Origin: Verrucomicrobiaceae bacterium
Lineage (GTDB): Bacteria > Verrucomicrobiota > Verrucomicrobiia > Verrucomicrobiales > Verrucomicrobiaceae
Direction: 5' to 3'
DNA: 64,000 nucleotides
Assembly: GCA_016713245.1 (NCBI GenBank)
Contig: JADJPM010000004.1
Span: forward strand, 992,001-1,056,000
Under the pieces are notes generated by a model. The model had not been told where the DNA came from, searched no databases, and saw only the letters and a program-made list of their open reading frames with translations. Positions 7,801 to 17,036 of the stretch are shown one piece after another. A program made the position numbers and the translations under genes. How positions within the stretch are numbered: the stretch's first letter is position 1; each line of letters starts with the position of its first letter.

Positions 7801-8529
7801 CTACCCCTGAACCGATCCGAGCAGGTGCTGGATCTCGGCACGGGCGTCATCGCCTTCGTCGAGCGTGCGTTTGACCTCCTTGAGCAGGGCATCCCGAAAA
7901 TCCTGGCGGAGGCGGCTGAGGGCCACGCGCAGGGCGTTTTCGGTCATGGAAAGCCTCGCGGCTGTTTGGGCAAAGGTTTCCGTCTCAGGCTGTTCGCTGC
8001 TGAGTAGGGGGGCTAGGGCGAGGTACAGCTCCAGTTTACCAAGTTGCTCAAAATGCTGCCGCAGGCGGTGACGCACCTGCTCGATGAGTTCGACGGCCCA
8101 ACGGCGGTCGTAGGCGTGCTCCGGTGTCTCCTGTGTGGCGTGCTGCTCACGCTGCCAGCGGGCCTCATCAGCATCCCACAGATCGGCCTCAGCCCGGACA
8201 CGTTGGTGGCGGCGCTGCTCACCGCGCTGAAAGTTGAGTTTAAAGCGAGAGAGCGCTGTGAGCAGGAAGGTGCGAAGTTTTCCCCGTGCTGGGTCGGCCG
8301 TGCCGAGGGAATCGGTGCGCAGCATTTTCTCGAAAAAGCCTTGGAGCACGTCCTCCGCATCCTCGTGGCCCAGGCTGCTGCTGCGCAGGTAGCCGTAAAG
8401 CGGGTAGCGGTAGGCGGTGAAAATGTCATGCACGGCCTGCTGTGCATCGGAGGCATCCGCACTCTTCAGCCGCATGACCAGGGACCACTGAGTAGTCGGA
8501 AATGAACGCGGGCGAGCAGGGGCGGGCAT
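7801..8529 (-). CDS. ECF-type RNA polymerase sigma factor
   Basis: The 242-residue protein has sigma region 2 (FTAYRYPLYGYLRSSSLGHE, then DAEDVLQGFFEKML) and a C-terminal region 4 helix-turn-helix (FAQTAARLSMTENALRVALS, then RLRQDF). The N-terminal RSFPTTQWSLVMRL is typical of the planctomycete/verrucomicrobial ECF groups that lie next to Ser/Thr kinases and lack an ordinary anti-sigma factor. A long charged linker separates the regions. The gene is divergent from the kinase gene, with 167 bases between the starts, and the two probably form one signalling unit. Confidence 0.93.
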   Translation of the reverse strand: MPAPARPRSFPTTQWSLVMRLKSADASDAQQAVHDIFTAYRYPLYGYLRSSSLGHEDAEDVLQGFFEKMLRTDSLGTADPARGKLRTFLLTALSRFKLNFQRGEQRRHQRVRAEADLWDADEARWQREQHATQETPEHAYDRRWAVELIEQVRHRLRQHFEQLGKLELYLALAPLLSSEQPETETFAQTAARLSMTENALRVALSRLRQDFRDALLKEVKRTLDEGDDARAEIQHLLGSVQG

Positions 8530-8696
8530 GCGGGCGGTGCTTTAAGAAGCTTTGGAAGAATGCGCAACCACTGAAATGCTTTTCCGTGAGTGGGGTAGAT
8601 AGAATTGCCGATTTCTGAGTGACGAGTGCGTGAGGACATGATTCATGGCTCACGCCATGCTCTTTGGAGGTCTGGCCAGTCTTTTCCCCTGCTCCC

Positions 8697-11600
8697 ATGT
8701 CCGACTCCCAGCCCCCCGAAGACGATATCGCCCCGCTGCTGCGGATTGGCCTCGACGATGACGTGGACCCGGATGCGACGATCCTGGTCACGGCTCCCAC
8801 TCCCCGCACAGGCAGCAGCACGGCTGGTGGAGCACGCGGTTGGCAGCCGCCGACGCTGGAGGAGCTCCAGCACATGCTCCCGCAGTATGAAATCAGTGCT
8901 TTCATCGCCCGGGGAGGGATGGGGGCCGTGTACAAAGGTGCTCAAAAAACGCTCAAGCGCCCGGTGGCCATCAAGGTGCTGCCACCGGATTTGGAGGATG
9001 GGGATTTGCAGTTCGCCGCCCGCTTCAAGCACGAGGCGCAGGCCATGGCCCAGCTCTCCCACCCGAACATCGTGGCGGTCTTTGATGCGGGAGAAGCACC
9101 AGGTGGCCTGCTCTATTTCGTCATGGAATACATTGAGGGCACAGACGTGGCCCAGCTCATCGCCAGCGAGGGGATCATCGAGCCGCGGCGGGCCATCCAG
9201 ATCACCACCGCCGTCTGCGAGGCTCTAGCCTTTGCCCATGAGGAAGGGATCATCCACCGCGACATCAAGCCCTCCAACATCATGCTCGATAGGAGGGGCC
9301 GAGTGAAAGTAGCGGACTTCGGCCTGGCGAAAACGGTCAATGTGGAAACCGCGCTGCTCACCGGCACCCACATGGCCATGGGCACGCCAGACTTCATCGC
9401 GCCCGAGGCGCTGATCCGAGGGATGAAGGTGGACCAGCGGGCGGACATCTACGCGGTGGGGGTGATGCTCTACCAGATGCTTACGGGCCATATCCCACGC
9501 AGCCGCTTCGAGCTACCCAGCGGCGTGATCCCCCAAATGGATAAGGGTTTCGATGCGATCGTGGACAAAGCCATGCAGACGGACCGCGAGAAGCGCTACA
9601 GCACCGCGCTGGAGATGAAGACGGATGTGGAGCGCGTGGGTAGTTCCGGCTTCAGCCCGTCCCTCGTTGGTAGTTCGGGCTTTAGCCCGTCTGGTAGTGT
9701 GCTTCCTGACGGTCTGAAACCCGAACGACGAACGAGGAGCCGCAAGCCGCTCCTCCTCGGCGTGGCGGCCACCTTGATCATCGGCACGATAGCCTGGTTG
9801 TTCTTGAATGAGCCGTCGGAAGCCGAAGGCATCTCCTCCCCCAGTCCCCAAGCCTCCCAGTCTCCTAGTCTTCCAGTCTCCCCGTCTCCAACCTCTGCCC
9901 CTGACCGCGCCGCCGCGCTGCGCGTATTGGAGAGGGGCGGCACGGTCATGATCAGCACCCGTGCTGGAGCTACGCAGAACGTCACGGACTCCACCGCCTT
10001 GCCAGAGGGCACGTTCACGCTGGAGCAGGTGGTGTTGCATATCAAGAGCGGCAGCAAGAGTAGGTTCATGGATGCTGACATGGCCTTGTTCACCGGTCTG
10101 CCCAAGCTGCGGAGGATCGTTTTATCGGAAACTCAGATCACGGGGGCCGCCTTGGCCGTGCTGAAGTCTCTCCCTGCGCTCAAGGAAGTGGCGCTCGATC
10201 GGAACAAGGCCCTGCGTGACGACGATCTCAAGCACCTCAGCGGGTGCCCCTTGCTGGAAGCCGTCACCCTTCACCATCCAGAAATGTTCACGGCGGGCGT
10301 GATGGAGCATCTGTCCGCGCTGAGGCAACTGACCAAACTGGAGATCGGGGAACTAGCGATAGGCAGCGCGGAGGTGAAGCATCTCCTTCGCCTCACGAAT
10401 TTGCGAAGTCTAAGTGTGTCCGGAATACCCCTCAGGGCCGGGGATCTGGAGCAGCTTCAGGCCTTGCCTGGGCTCCAGGCTATCATCGTGTCGTTGGCGC
10501 AATTGGAGCGGCCGATGAGTTTCGCCTCGTTCCCCAGCCTGACCAAGATTGCGGTTGGGGATGCGCTGACGAGTGATGCCGTCAAGAGCCTGGCCACCGC
10601 CACCAAGCTAGAGACCTTGAACATCAATGAGCCGGGCAGACTGGAGGCCGCCATCTTCACGGAGATCGCCAGCACGCTCAAAAACCTCAAGAGCCTGACC
10701 CTCACTCTGGATCAGCCGCTGCCCCCCGGTGAGCCGCTGGCTGCCCTGGCCGCCCTGCCAAAGCTGGAGAAAGTGAACTTGGGCATGTTCAGCGGCATTA
10801 ACCAGTTTGATGATGCCGCGCTGCTCAGTCTGGCCAAGGTGACCACGCTGAAGGGCTTCCAGATGGGAAACCAATCCCATCGCGTGACAGCCCAGGGCAT
10901 CGCCGCCTTCCAGAAGCTGAGGCCCGATGTGAAGATCGAGGGGACGGGACTGGCAGCGGCGCAGAGTGGTCCGCTCAGTCCCCCTGTTTCCCAGTCTGCA
11001 CGCCTCTCCGACCGCGATGCCGCGCTCAAGGTGCTGGCGAAGGGGGCCAGCGTGACGATCCGCACGGCGGTGGGTGCCGCGCAGAAGGTGACCGCGGCCG
11101 CAGCGCTGCCAGCGGAGGCCTTTGTCGTGGAGGAGGTGGAGACAGGGCCGCAAGCCAAAGCCTTTGATGACGCGGCCATGGCAGCCCTGGCCGGCCTGCC
11201 AAAGCTGACGAGCGTGAGGCTGAGGGAGACGAGCGTCACCGGGAAAGGACTCCAGGTGGTGACGACTCTGCCAAGCCTGCGGTCTCTGCGTCTCGACTGG
11301 AACACGGCGCTCAAGGACAGTGATCTGACGCTGCTCCGCCAATGTCCGCTGCTGGAAGAATTCTCCCTCTGGCATCCTGAGATGTTTACCCCAGCCGTGC
11401 TAGAGCACGTCTCGCACCTGACGGAGCTAACTAAACTGGACTTGCTGGACTTCCCGCTGCGCGCCGCAGACTTCCGGCCCCTGCAACTCAGGAAGCTCGA
11501 AATTCTAGCCGTGGGAGGCACGCCTATGGATGCAGCAACGCTGGAGCAGCTCCGCCAACTGCCCGCGCTGCTGGAGCTGCGGCTCACCATGCCGCAGGGT

Positions 11601-13274
11601 GGCGGGCGGCTCGATTTCTCCGGCTTCCCGAAGCTTAAGCGTGTGGGACTTGCTGAAGGGATCACGGTTGGGATCGTGGAAAGCCTCGCTGCGGTGCGCC
11701 TGCTGGAGAGGCTGACCATCAATACACCAGGGAAGCTGGACCCAGCGGTCATCAGCCAGATTGCCAAGTCGCTGAAGGGTCTCACCACGCTTCTTCTCAC
11801 GCTGGACCAGCCACTTACGGGCAGCGCACCACTCAGTGAACTGGCGTCATTGCCCAAGCTGGTGGAGGTAACGCTGGGAAACCCCACGGGCGTCAATCAG
11901 TTTGATGACGCCGCGCTGCTGAGCCTGGAAGGCGTGGCCTCCCTGAAGACCCTCAATATCGACACCCTGAAGCACCGCATGACGCGGGAAGGCATCGCTG
12001 ACTTCCAGAAACGCCGCCCGGATGTGAAGATCAAGGGGATGGGACTGGCGGCGGCGCAAAGTGGTTCGCTCAATCCCCCAGTCTCCAAGTCTTCTTCATT
12101 CCCTCCCGGCCAGTGGGTGAAGCCCTGGAAGAGCTTGGAGGACATTCCTGATGTGGGAATTATCTCTGAAGGTTGGGCAACCTTGACCGCCTCCACCGCT
12201 GTCGCCAATCCGCCCGGTGCGCAGGGACGGAACTGGGGCATCCGCGTATGGCTCCGAGGTCAGACCTCGGGCACGTTCAAATCACCGCACTTGCAATTGA
12301 GGCATCTGGAGCACGCGGCCTACAAGGTCCGGGTGCTGAACGGAGCGGTCGTCATCAGCCGAGTGGACGGTGACAAGAAGCCAGATGTGGAACTGAAGAG
12401 AACCCCTTTGAAGATGCCTGCGCCCGGTCAGGATTGCCTGCTGGAGTTCATCGCCATCGGCCAGACCCTTCACGCCAAGCTCAATGGGGAGATCGTGAGC
12501 CTGGAACTCCCCGCCAATGAGCAGCCCCAACGCCAAGGCGGCGTGCTGATTTACGGCTTGAATCAGCAGCCCTTCCGCGACATCGAAGCCATCAACCTCG
12601 ATGGCCTGAGCGAGACAGAGGCGCTGAAGCTGGCGGGCATTGCGCCAGAACCAAGTCTCTCTGTCTCCAAGTCTCCTGCGCCCGCATTCCCGCCCGGCCA
12701 GTGGGTGAAGCCCTTTGCACAATTCTCCGACATTCATGACAACTGGACGAAAGCAGGCACCACCTGGGACGACGGTTGGATCACCCCGGGCTCGGGCACG
12801 AACCAGAGCATCACCCTGGCAGCGCCCAACGGCAGTGGGAAGAACTGGGGTGTGCGGGCCCGCTACCGCTGGGCAGAGCACGGCACGGCCACCCTGGTGC
12901 TACGGCGCGGTGGCACAGCAGCAGCGAACAATGTGGCAGCCTACGAGCTGCGAGTGGACGCAAAGAGCACGGGCTTCCGCCGCACCCAGGCGAACGGGGC
13001 AGGAGCAGCCGTGAACTTCACCCCGCAGGGAGAGCCTGCGCCCGTCAAGCTGACGGCAGGTGATGAAGTGCTGGTGGAGGCGTTTGCTATCGACGGCACC
13101 CTCCATGGCCGGGTCAATGGTCAGGCCTTTCAAGCCACCTCCGACGGCGTGCTGGAGCAGGGTTCCTTTGAAGCGGCATCTATGCAGATGAGCTACCGGG
13201 ACATCGAGTTCATCAATCTCGACGGCCTGAGCGAGGCGGAAGCGCTGAAGGCGGCGGGGGTAGAAAAGAGATGA
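8697..13274 (+). CDS. Membrane Ser/Thr protein kinase with duplicated LRR-like and C-terminal modules
   Basis: The 1525-residue protein has a PknB-type kinase at about residues 60-325: GGMGAVYKG loop near 70, HRDIKPSN near 187, DFGLAKT near 207, APEAL near 234. One membrane helix (LLLGVAATLIIGTIAWLFL, about 352-371) follows. The exported part has two tandem copies of a ~350-residue leucine-rich module (about 402-755 and 768-1118), then two copies of a ~190-residue beta-rich module. Each of these opens FPPGQWVKP and closes with a variant of INLDGLSEAEALK, resembling LamG/DUF1080 lectin folds. The linkers are Ser/Pro-rich. The start at 8697 follows a weak GGAGG; a TTG at 8664 is an alternative. 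It is divergent from the ECF sigma gene. Confidence 0.93.
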   Translation: MSDSQPPEDDIAPLLRIGLDDDVDPDATILVTAPTPRTGSSTAGGARGWQPPTLEELQHMLPQYEISAFIARGGMGAVYKGAQKTLKRPVAIKVLPPDLEDGDLQFAARFKHEAQAMAQLSHPNIVAVFDAGEAPGGLLYFVMEYIEGTDVAQLIASEGIIEPRRAIQITTAVCEALAFAHEEGIIHRDIKPSNIMLDRRGRVKVADFGLAKTVNVETALLTGTHMAMGTPDFIAPEALIRGMKVDQRADIYAVGVMLYQMLTGHIPRSRFELPSGVIPQMDKGFDAIVDKAMQTDREKRYSTALEMKTDVERVGSSGFSPSLVGSSGFSPSGSVLPDGLKPERRTRSRKPLLLGVAATLIIGTIAWLFLNEPSEAEGISSPSPQASQSPSLPVSPSPTSAPDRAAALRVLERGGTVMISTRAGATQNVTDSTALPEGTFTLEQVVLHIKSGSKSRFMDADMALFTGLPKLRRIVLSETQITGAALAVLKSLPALKEVALDRNKALRDDDLKHLSGCPLLEAVTLHHPEMFTAGVMEHLSALRQLTKLEIGELAIGSAEVKHLLRLTNLRSLSVSGIPLRAGDLEQLQALPGLQAIIVSLAQLERPMSFASFPSLTKIAVGDALTSDAVKSLATATKLETLNINEPGRLEAAIFTEIASTLKNLKSLTLTLDQPLPPGEPLAALAALPKLEKVNLGMFSGINQFDDAALLSLAKVTTLKGFQMGNQSHRVTAQGIAAFQKLRPDVKIEGTGLAAAQSGPLSPPVSQSARLSDRDAALKVLAKGASVTIRTAVGAAQKVTAAAALPAEAFVVEEVETGPQAKAFDDAAMAALAGLPKLTSVRLRETSVTGKGLQVVTTLPSLRSLRLDWNTALKDSDLTLLRQCPLLEEFSLWHPEMFTPAVLEHVSHLTELTKLDLLDFPLRAADFRPLQLRKLEILAVGGTPMDAATLEQLRQLPALLELRLTMPQGGGRLDFSGFPKLKRVGLAEGITVGIVESLAAVRLLERLTINTPGKLDPAVISQIAKSLKGLTTLLLTLDQPLTGSAPLSELASLPKLVEVTLGNPTGVNQFDDAALLSLEGVASLKTLNIDTLKHRMTREGIADFQKRRPDVKIKGMGLAAAQSGSLNPPVSKSSSFPPGQWVKPWKSLEDIPDVGIISEGWATLTASTAVANPPGAQGRNWGIRVWLRGQTSGTFKSPHLQLRHLEHAAYKVRVLNGAVVISRVDGDKKPDVELKRTPLKMPAPGQDCLLEFIAIGQTLHAKLNGEIVSLELPANEQPQRQGGVLIYGLNQQPFRDIEAINLDGLSETEALKLAGIAPEPSLSVSKSPAPAFPPGQWVKPFAQFSDIHDNWTKAGTTWDDGWITPGSGTNQSITLAAPNGSGKNWGVRARYRWAEHGTATLVLRRGGTAAANNVAAYELRVDAKSTGFRRTQANGAGAAVNFTPQGEPAPVKLTAGDEVLVEAFAIDGTLHGRVNGQAFQATSDGVLEQGSFEAASMQMSYRDIEFINLDGLSEAEALKAAGVEKR
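9639..9734 (+). repeat. Dispersed palindromic repeat inside the kinase gene
   Basis: Two direct copies, at 9639-9660 and 9669-9690, of a repeat with core GGTAGTTCGGGCTTTAGCCC are followed by an inverted, diverged copy ending near 9734. The 27 bases 9664-9690 match the reverse complement of 61641-61667 with one mismatch, outside any gene. The hairpin CGGGCTTTAGCCCG is the core. In the kinase the repeats are in frame and encode the Ser/Gly/Pro stretch just before the membrane helix. Confidence 0.75.
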
Positions 13275-13277
13275 AGG

Positions 13278-13469
13278 ATGATTCCCCAGAATCATCCGCG
13301 TCCAATGGCCGCATGCCCGCCATGGAATGTACGCTGGTGGCACGGCTTCAGAGCCGATGATGCCGCGCTGGATGGGCTGTGCCGCGTCTATCATTACCCG
13401 CTCTACTGCCAGATTCGCCGCCGGAGGCTGGATCATCCCGACGCTGACCACGCGCTACAACCTTCCTGA
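13278..13469 (+). pseudogene. Truncated ECF sigma factor remnant
   Basis: The 63-codon frame from ATG 13278 reads RADDAALDGLCRVYHYPLYC followed by QIRRRRLDHPDADHALQ. This matches sigma region 2 of the same family as the ECF factor at 7801-8529 (AYRYPLYGYLRSSSLGHEDA). It then runs out of frame and stops, with no region 4. It lies four bases after the kinase stop. It is probably a decayed partner sigma gene, with the rest of the 13275-13538 gap being debris. Confidence 0.6.
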
Positions 13470-13502
13470 GCAATTGGCAGCGGGACCAGAATCGCAAACC
13501 CG

Positions 13503-13530
13503 GTGGAGCTGTATCGGGCGGCGTTGTGAT
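13503..13530 (+). repeat. 28-bp copy of the 3' end of the iron alcohol dehydrogenase gene
   Basis: These 28 bases equal 3406-3433 except for one A/G difference. They encode the same last residues (VELYRAAL) and stop. No upstream dehydrogenase sequence accompanies them. The match marks an old duplication or rearrangement joint next to the sigma-factor remnant. Confidence 0.65.
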
Positions 13531-13538
13531 GGGCCGAT

Positions 13539-14555
13539 TTACTTCGCGGCCTTCACCGCATCCCAGACTTTGGAGTATTTGGCGAGATCGGGGCCGAGGT
13601 CTTGGATGACTTCGCATTTGGCGGCGAGGTCGGCGGGGATGGTGATGGCGGGATTTTCGAGGAAGTCGGCGCTGAGGCGGGCCTTGGCGGGGGTGTTGGG
13701 GCAGTAGTAGCCCATCCACTCCATGTTTTCGGCGGCGATGGCGGGATCGAGGAGGAAATTGATGAGGGCGTGGGCCAGGGCGGGCTGCTTGGCGGTCTTG
13801 GGGATGACCATTTCATCGCAGCCGATGGTGACGCCTTCACGCGGGATGATGATTTCGACCTTGGGGTTCTCCATCTGCACCTGGAAGAGATCGCCGCTGT
13901 AGCCGTGGACGAGGTGAAACTCAGCGGAGTCGATGCCGGCTTTGTAGCCTTCGTTGTCAAAGCGGGCGAGATGCTTCTTCCAGCGGATGAGCACCTCCTG
14001 GGCGGCGGCGAGCTGGGCTTCGTCACGCGTGTTGAGGCTGTGGCCGAGGGATTTGAGGGCGGCGCCAATGCTCTCACGCATGTCATCGAGGAGGGTGACG
14101 CGTCCGGCGAGGCTGGCTCGATCAAACAGGGCGTAGCTGGGCTCGGCATCCTTGATTTTGTCCTTTCGGATGGCGAGGGCGGCGTAGGCGAAGGTGTAGG
14201 GCACGCTGTGCTCCATCTTGGTATCGATCACCTTCGCGAGCACGGCGGTGTCGATGTTCGGCAGGTTGGGGAGCTTGGCGTGATCGAGGTTTTGCAGCAG
14301 GCCTTCGGCGTGCATGACCTGGATCATGTAGGCGGTGGGGAAGACGAGGTCGTAGCCGGTGGCTCCGGCCTTGAGCTTTGCGTACATGCTCTCGTTCGAA
14401 TCGAATGTATCGATCACGACCTCGCAGCCATGCTGCTTTTCGAACTTTTCGACGACCTCGGGGCTGATGTAATCGGCCCAAGTATAGAGATGCAGGGTGT
14501 CCGCCGATGCCAAGGAGGCAATCAAGAGGCAGAGGCAGCTCGTGAGCCGTTTCAT
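13539..14555 (-). CDS. potD: Spermidine/putrescine-type periplasmic substrate-binding protein
   Basis: The 338-residue protein has a cleavable signal peptide (about residues 1-18, ending SLASA). Its mature start, DTLHLYTWADYISPEVVEKF, is typical of PotD/PotF proteins. Further family features are DTFDSNESMYAKLKAGATGY, DLVFPTAYMIQVM, and a late NMEWMGYYCPNTPA segment. It would bind a polyamine in the periplasm and deliver it to a PotABC-type importer. No permease or ATPase is adjacent. Its ATG overlaps the stop of the upstream membrane-protein gene by four bases, so the two are co-transcribed. Confidence 0.88.
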   Translation of the reverse strand: MKRLTSCLCLLIASLASADTLHLYTWADYISPEVVEKFEKQHGCEVVIDTFDSNESMYAKLKAGATGYDLVFPTAYMIQVMHAEGLLQNLDHAKLPNLPNIDTAVLAKVIDTKMEHSVPYTFAYAALAIRKDKIKDAEPSYALFDRASLAGRVTLLDDMRESIGAALKSLGHSLNTRDEAQLAAAQEVLIRWKKHLARFDNEGYKAGIDSAEFHLVHGYSGDLFQVQMENPKVEIIIPREGVTIGCDEMVIPKTAKQPALAHALINFLLDPAIAAENMEWMGYYCPNTPAKARLSADFLENPAITIPADLAAKCEVIQDLGPDLAKYSKVWDAVKAAK

Positions 14556-15157
14556 GCTGCGGTGACGCGAAGCAGTGGAATGGTGTCCTGACGGCGGAAA
14601 GAGGCTTCCGTGTTGTAGGCGGCCAGCAGCAGGCAGGAGAAGGCGAGATCGCTCAGGACCGAATTCCGCAGGAACCAGAGGGTGGGCGGCAGACCGGGCA
14701 GGCCAGTGGTCATGGCCTGCGTCCAGCCGGCGAGGGTCTTGGCGTAGCCGGGATCCACGAACCAGGACATGGTGTTGGTGAGCAGATAGAAGCCGATGGA
14801 GGCGGTGATGACGGCCGCGAGACTGCCCAGAAGGCCCAATTTGCCGCGTGAACGGCTGGCGATCCAGGCGGCGAGGGCGAAGGCACCATACACGCCGAGC
14901 GCTTCCCAGTGCATGACTTCCTTCGGGCCTTTGGCGACGAGGTCGATGAGGGCCAGCAGGAGCGGCAGTACGAAGAACGGAATGCGGTGGGAGATGACGA
15001 GCGTGCCGGTGAAGGCGAGCGCCATCCAGGGAGCGAAGTTTTCCAAGGCGGGCACATGCACGAGCTGGGAGAGCTTGAGGTAGCGGAAGAGCGCCGCGGC
15101 GGCGATCAAAAGGAGGGGGAGGACGATCAAGAGGCGGTTCTTGGACATGGGCGGCAT
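14552..15157 (-). CDS. Polytopic membrane protein (DUF6580-like)
   Basis: The 201-residue protein has about five hydrophobic segments, including LLIVLPLLLIAAAALFRYL, WMALAFTGTLVI, FFVLPLLLALIDLVA, VYGAFALAAWIASRS and LLGSLAAVITASIGFYLLT. The FLRNSVLSDLAFSCLLLAAY segment near the C-terminus and the overall plan resemble DUF6580 membrane proteins, whose function is unknown. The TGA overlaps the potD-like ATG (ATGA). It could be a small membrane partner of that binding protein, but it lacks the EAA loop of an ABC permease. A start at 15148 (MSKNRL) is also possible. Confidence 0.7.
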   Translation of the reverse strand: MPPMSKNRLLIVLPLLLIAAAALFRYLKLSQLVHVPALENFAPWMALAFTGTLVISHRIPFFVLPLLLALIDLVAKGPKEVMHWEALGVYGAFALAAWIASRSRGKLGLLGSLAAVITASIGFYLLTNTMSWFVDPGYAKTLAGWTQAMTTGLPGLPPTLWFLRNSVLSDLAFSCLLLAAYNTEASFRRQDTIPLLRVTAA

Positions 15158-15198
15158 GTTAGGTTTAAAGTTTCAGCTTCCAAGCTTCAAGTTGGGGT

Positions 15199-15630
15199 TT
15201 ATCGAGCCACGGCCTTGCCTGCGGCGACCCAGGCGTTGAAGCCTCCTTGAAGCAGTCGCACCTCGGTAAAGCCCATTCGGGTCATTTCGACGGCGAGCAG
15301 CTTGGCCCGACCGCCGAGGGCGCAATAGACGAGGCGGGGTTTGGACTTGTCGGCGGTGTTTTGGAGGCGGTCGAGGGTGGGCTGGCCGTGGAGGTAGTCG
15401 AAGAACTCGGCGCGGAGGATGTGGCCATGCTCTTTGCGTTCCGCCTCGGTTCGGGCGTCGATGAGCTGGGCTTCCGCATGCTCGGCGAGGAAGCGCTCGG
15501 CTTCGTCGGGCGTGAGTTCTTTGACGCTGGCAGGGAGGACGACCGCTGGAGGTTCGAATTCGGGCACCGTCTTCGGCGCGGGTTCACACCCGAGGACGAA
15601 GAATGGCAGGATGAGCGGCAAAAGGCGCAT
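15199..15630 (-). CDS. Rhodanese-domain lipoprotein
   Basis: The 143-residue product begins with a lipoprotein signal (MRLLPLILPFFVLGC; the lipobox cysteine is residue 15). A single rhodanese domain follows, from about residue 40: EAQLIDARTEAERKEHGHI, then RLVYCALGGRAKLLAVEMTR, then LLQGGFNAWVAAGKAV. The active-site loop keeps its cysteine (CALGGRA), so sulfur transfer or thiol-linked activity in the envelope is plausible. The start at 15630 is chosen for the signal peptide; an ATG at 15645 adds five residues. Confidence 0.85.
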   Translation of the reverse strand: MRLLPLILPFFVLGCEPAPKTVPEFEPPAVVLPASVKELTPDEAERFLAEHAEAQLIDARTEAERKEHGHILRAEFFDYLHGQPTLDRLQNTADKSKPRLVYCALGGRAKLLAVEMTRMGFTEVRLLQGGFNAWVAAGKAVAR

Positions 15631-15709
15631 GCGAAGGGCGATCATGCGCGAGGGGTGAATCAAGGGCAAGTTTTGCGAAGGGAGAGGCGTTGTTTCAGCC
15701 CCCCAAGAC

Positions 15710-17029
15710 ATGTCCTTTTTAGCCCGGCACCCGATTCTGAGACTCGTGGCGTCGCCACAGCATTTGTGGCGAACGCTTTCGCTGGGCTTGAAAACGATCT
15801 GGCTGCACAAGCTGCGCTCGTTTTTGACGGCGTTGGGCGTGGTTTTTGGCGTGGCTTCCGTGGTGGCGATGCTGGCGATCGGCGAAGGAGCCAGCCACGA
15901 GGCGCAGGAGCAGATCCGCAAGCTGGGCAGCCAAAACATTATCCTGCAAAGCGTGAAGCCGCCGGATGGGCAGGGTTCGAATGCGGAAAGCCGCAGCCTC
16001 ATCAGCGAATACGGCATCACCCGGCGTGACGTCACGCAGATCCAGCAGACGGTGCCGGGCATTTCCATCGTGGTGCCGAGTCGCTTCATCTCGGAAAACA
16101 TCTGGAACCTCGATCGCAGCATCGACGGGCAGGTGATGGGTGTGCTGCCGGTGTATCCGCAGATGCGCAACCGCGAGATCGTGCAGGGCCGCTTCTTCTC
16201 CGATCTGGAAATGAAGGAACGCATGCCGGTGTGTGTGCTGAATCAATCGGTCGTGGCGAAGCTCTTCCCGCTTTCGACGCCGGTGGGGAAATCCGTCCGC
16301 GTGAAGGGCTACTACTACAAAATCGTGGGCGTGATCCAGGACGAGGGGCAGATGGTGGGCACGGACGCCGCGAATCCTTCGGGCAGCTCGCTGGCGCAGG
16401 TGATGATCCCTTTTGACACGCTGATGGATCAGTATGGCGAGACGTTTTTCCGTTACCGCACGGGTTCGTTCGAGGCGGAGAAGGTCGAATTTCATGAGGC
16501 GGTGCTCCGGGTGGAAGATGTGACCCAGGTGGAAAGCCGTGCGGAGGCGCTGCGGCATCTGATGAGGACGAATCACAAGAAGGATGACTGGCGCATCATC
16601 GTGCCAGTGGAACTGCTGAAGCAGGCGGAGCGCACGAAGCAGATCTTTAGCATCGTGCTGGGCAGCATCGCGGCCATCTCGCTGCTCGTGGGCGGCATCG
16701 GCATCATGAACATCATGCTGGCGAGCGTCACGGAGCGCACACGGGAGATCGGCATTCGCCGTGCTCTCGGTGCCCGGCAGGCGGATATCGTGGTGCAGTT
16801 CCTCATCGAAACGGTGCTGCTTGCCGGTGTGGGCGGTGTTTTGGGCGTGGTGCTTGGCCTGGCCATTCCGATGGCGGTGCAGCACTTCGCGGGCGTGACG
16901 ACGGTGATCAAGATGTGGTCGCCGATCCTGGCGTTTTCGATTTCGGTGCTCACGGGCGTGGCCTTTGGCATTTACCCGGCCAGTCGGGCGGCCCGCATGA
17001 ATCCCGTGGAAGCGCTGCGTCACGAGTGA
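15710..17029 (+). CDS. MacB-like ABC transporter permease
   Basis: The 439-residue protein has the MacB periplasmic core domain followed by an FtsX domain. An N-terminal helix region is KTIWLHKLRSFLTALGVVFG (about residues 28-47), and three C-terminal helices start at IFSIVLGSIAAISLLVGGIG, IVVQFLIETVLLAGVGGVLG and ILAFSISVLTGVAFGIYPA. The sequence RTREIGIRRALGARQADIV and the ending ARMNPVEALRHE are hallmarks of the family. No ATPase or membrane-fusion gene is adjacent. It probably takes part in export or envelope stress tolerance. Confidence 0.9.
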   Translation: MSFLARHPILRLVASPQHLWRTLSLGLKTIWLHKLRSFLTALGVVFGVASVVAMLAIGEGASHEAQEQIRKLGSQNIILQSVKPPDGQGSNAESRSLISEYGITRRDVTQIQQTVPGISIVVPSRFISENIWNLDRSIDGQVMGVLPVYPQMRNREIVQGRFFSDLEMKERMPVCVLNQSVVAKLFPLSTPVGKSVRVKGYYYKIVGVIQDEGQMVGTDAANPSGSSLAQVMIPFDTLMDQYGETFFRYRTGSFEAEKVEFHEAVLRVEDVTQVESRAEALRHLMRTNHKKDDWRIIVPVELLKQAERTKQIFSIVLGSIAAISLLVGGIGIMNIMLASVTERTREIGIRRALGARQADIVVQFLIETVLLAGVGGVLGVVLGLAIPMAVQHFAGVTTVIKMWSPILAFSISVLTGVAFGIYPASRAARMNPVEALRHE

Positions 17030-17036
17030 CGGCGCC

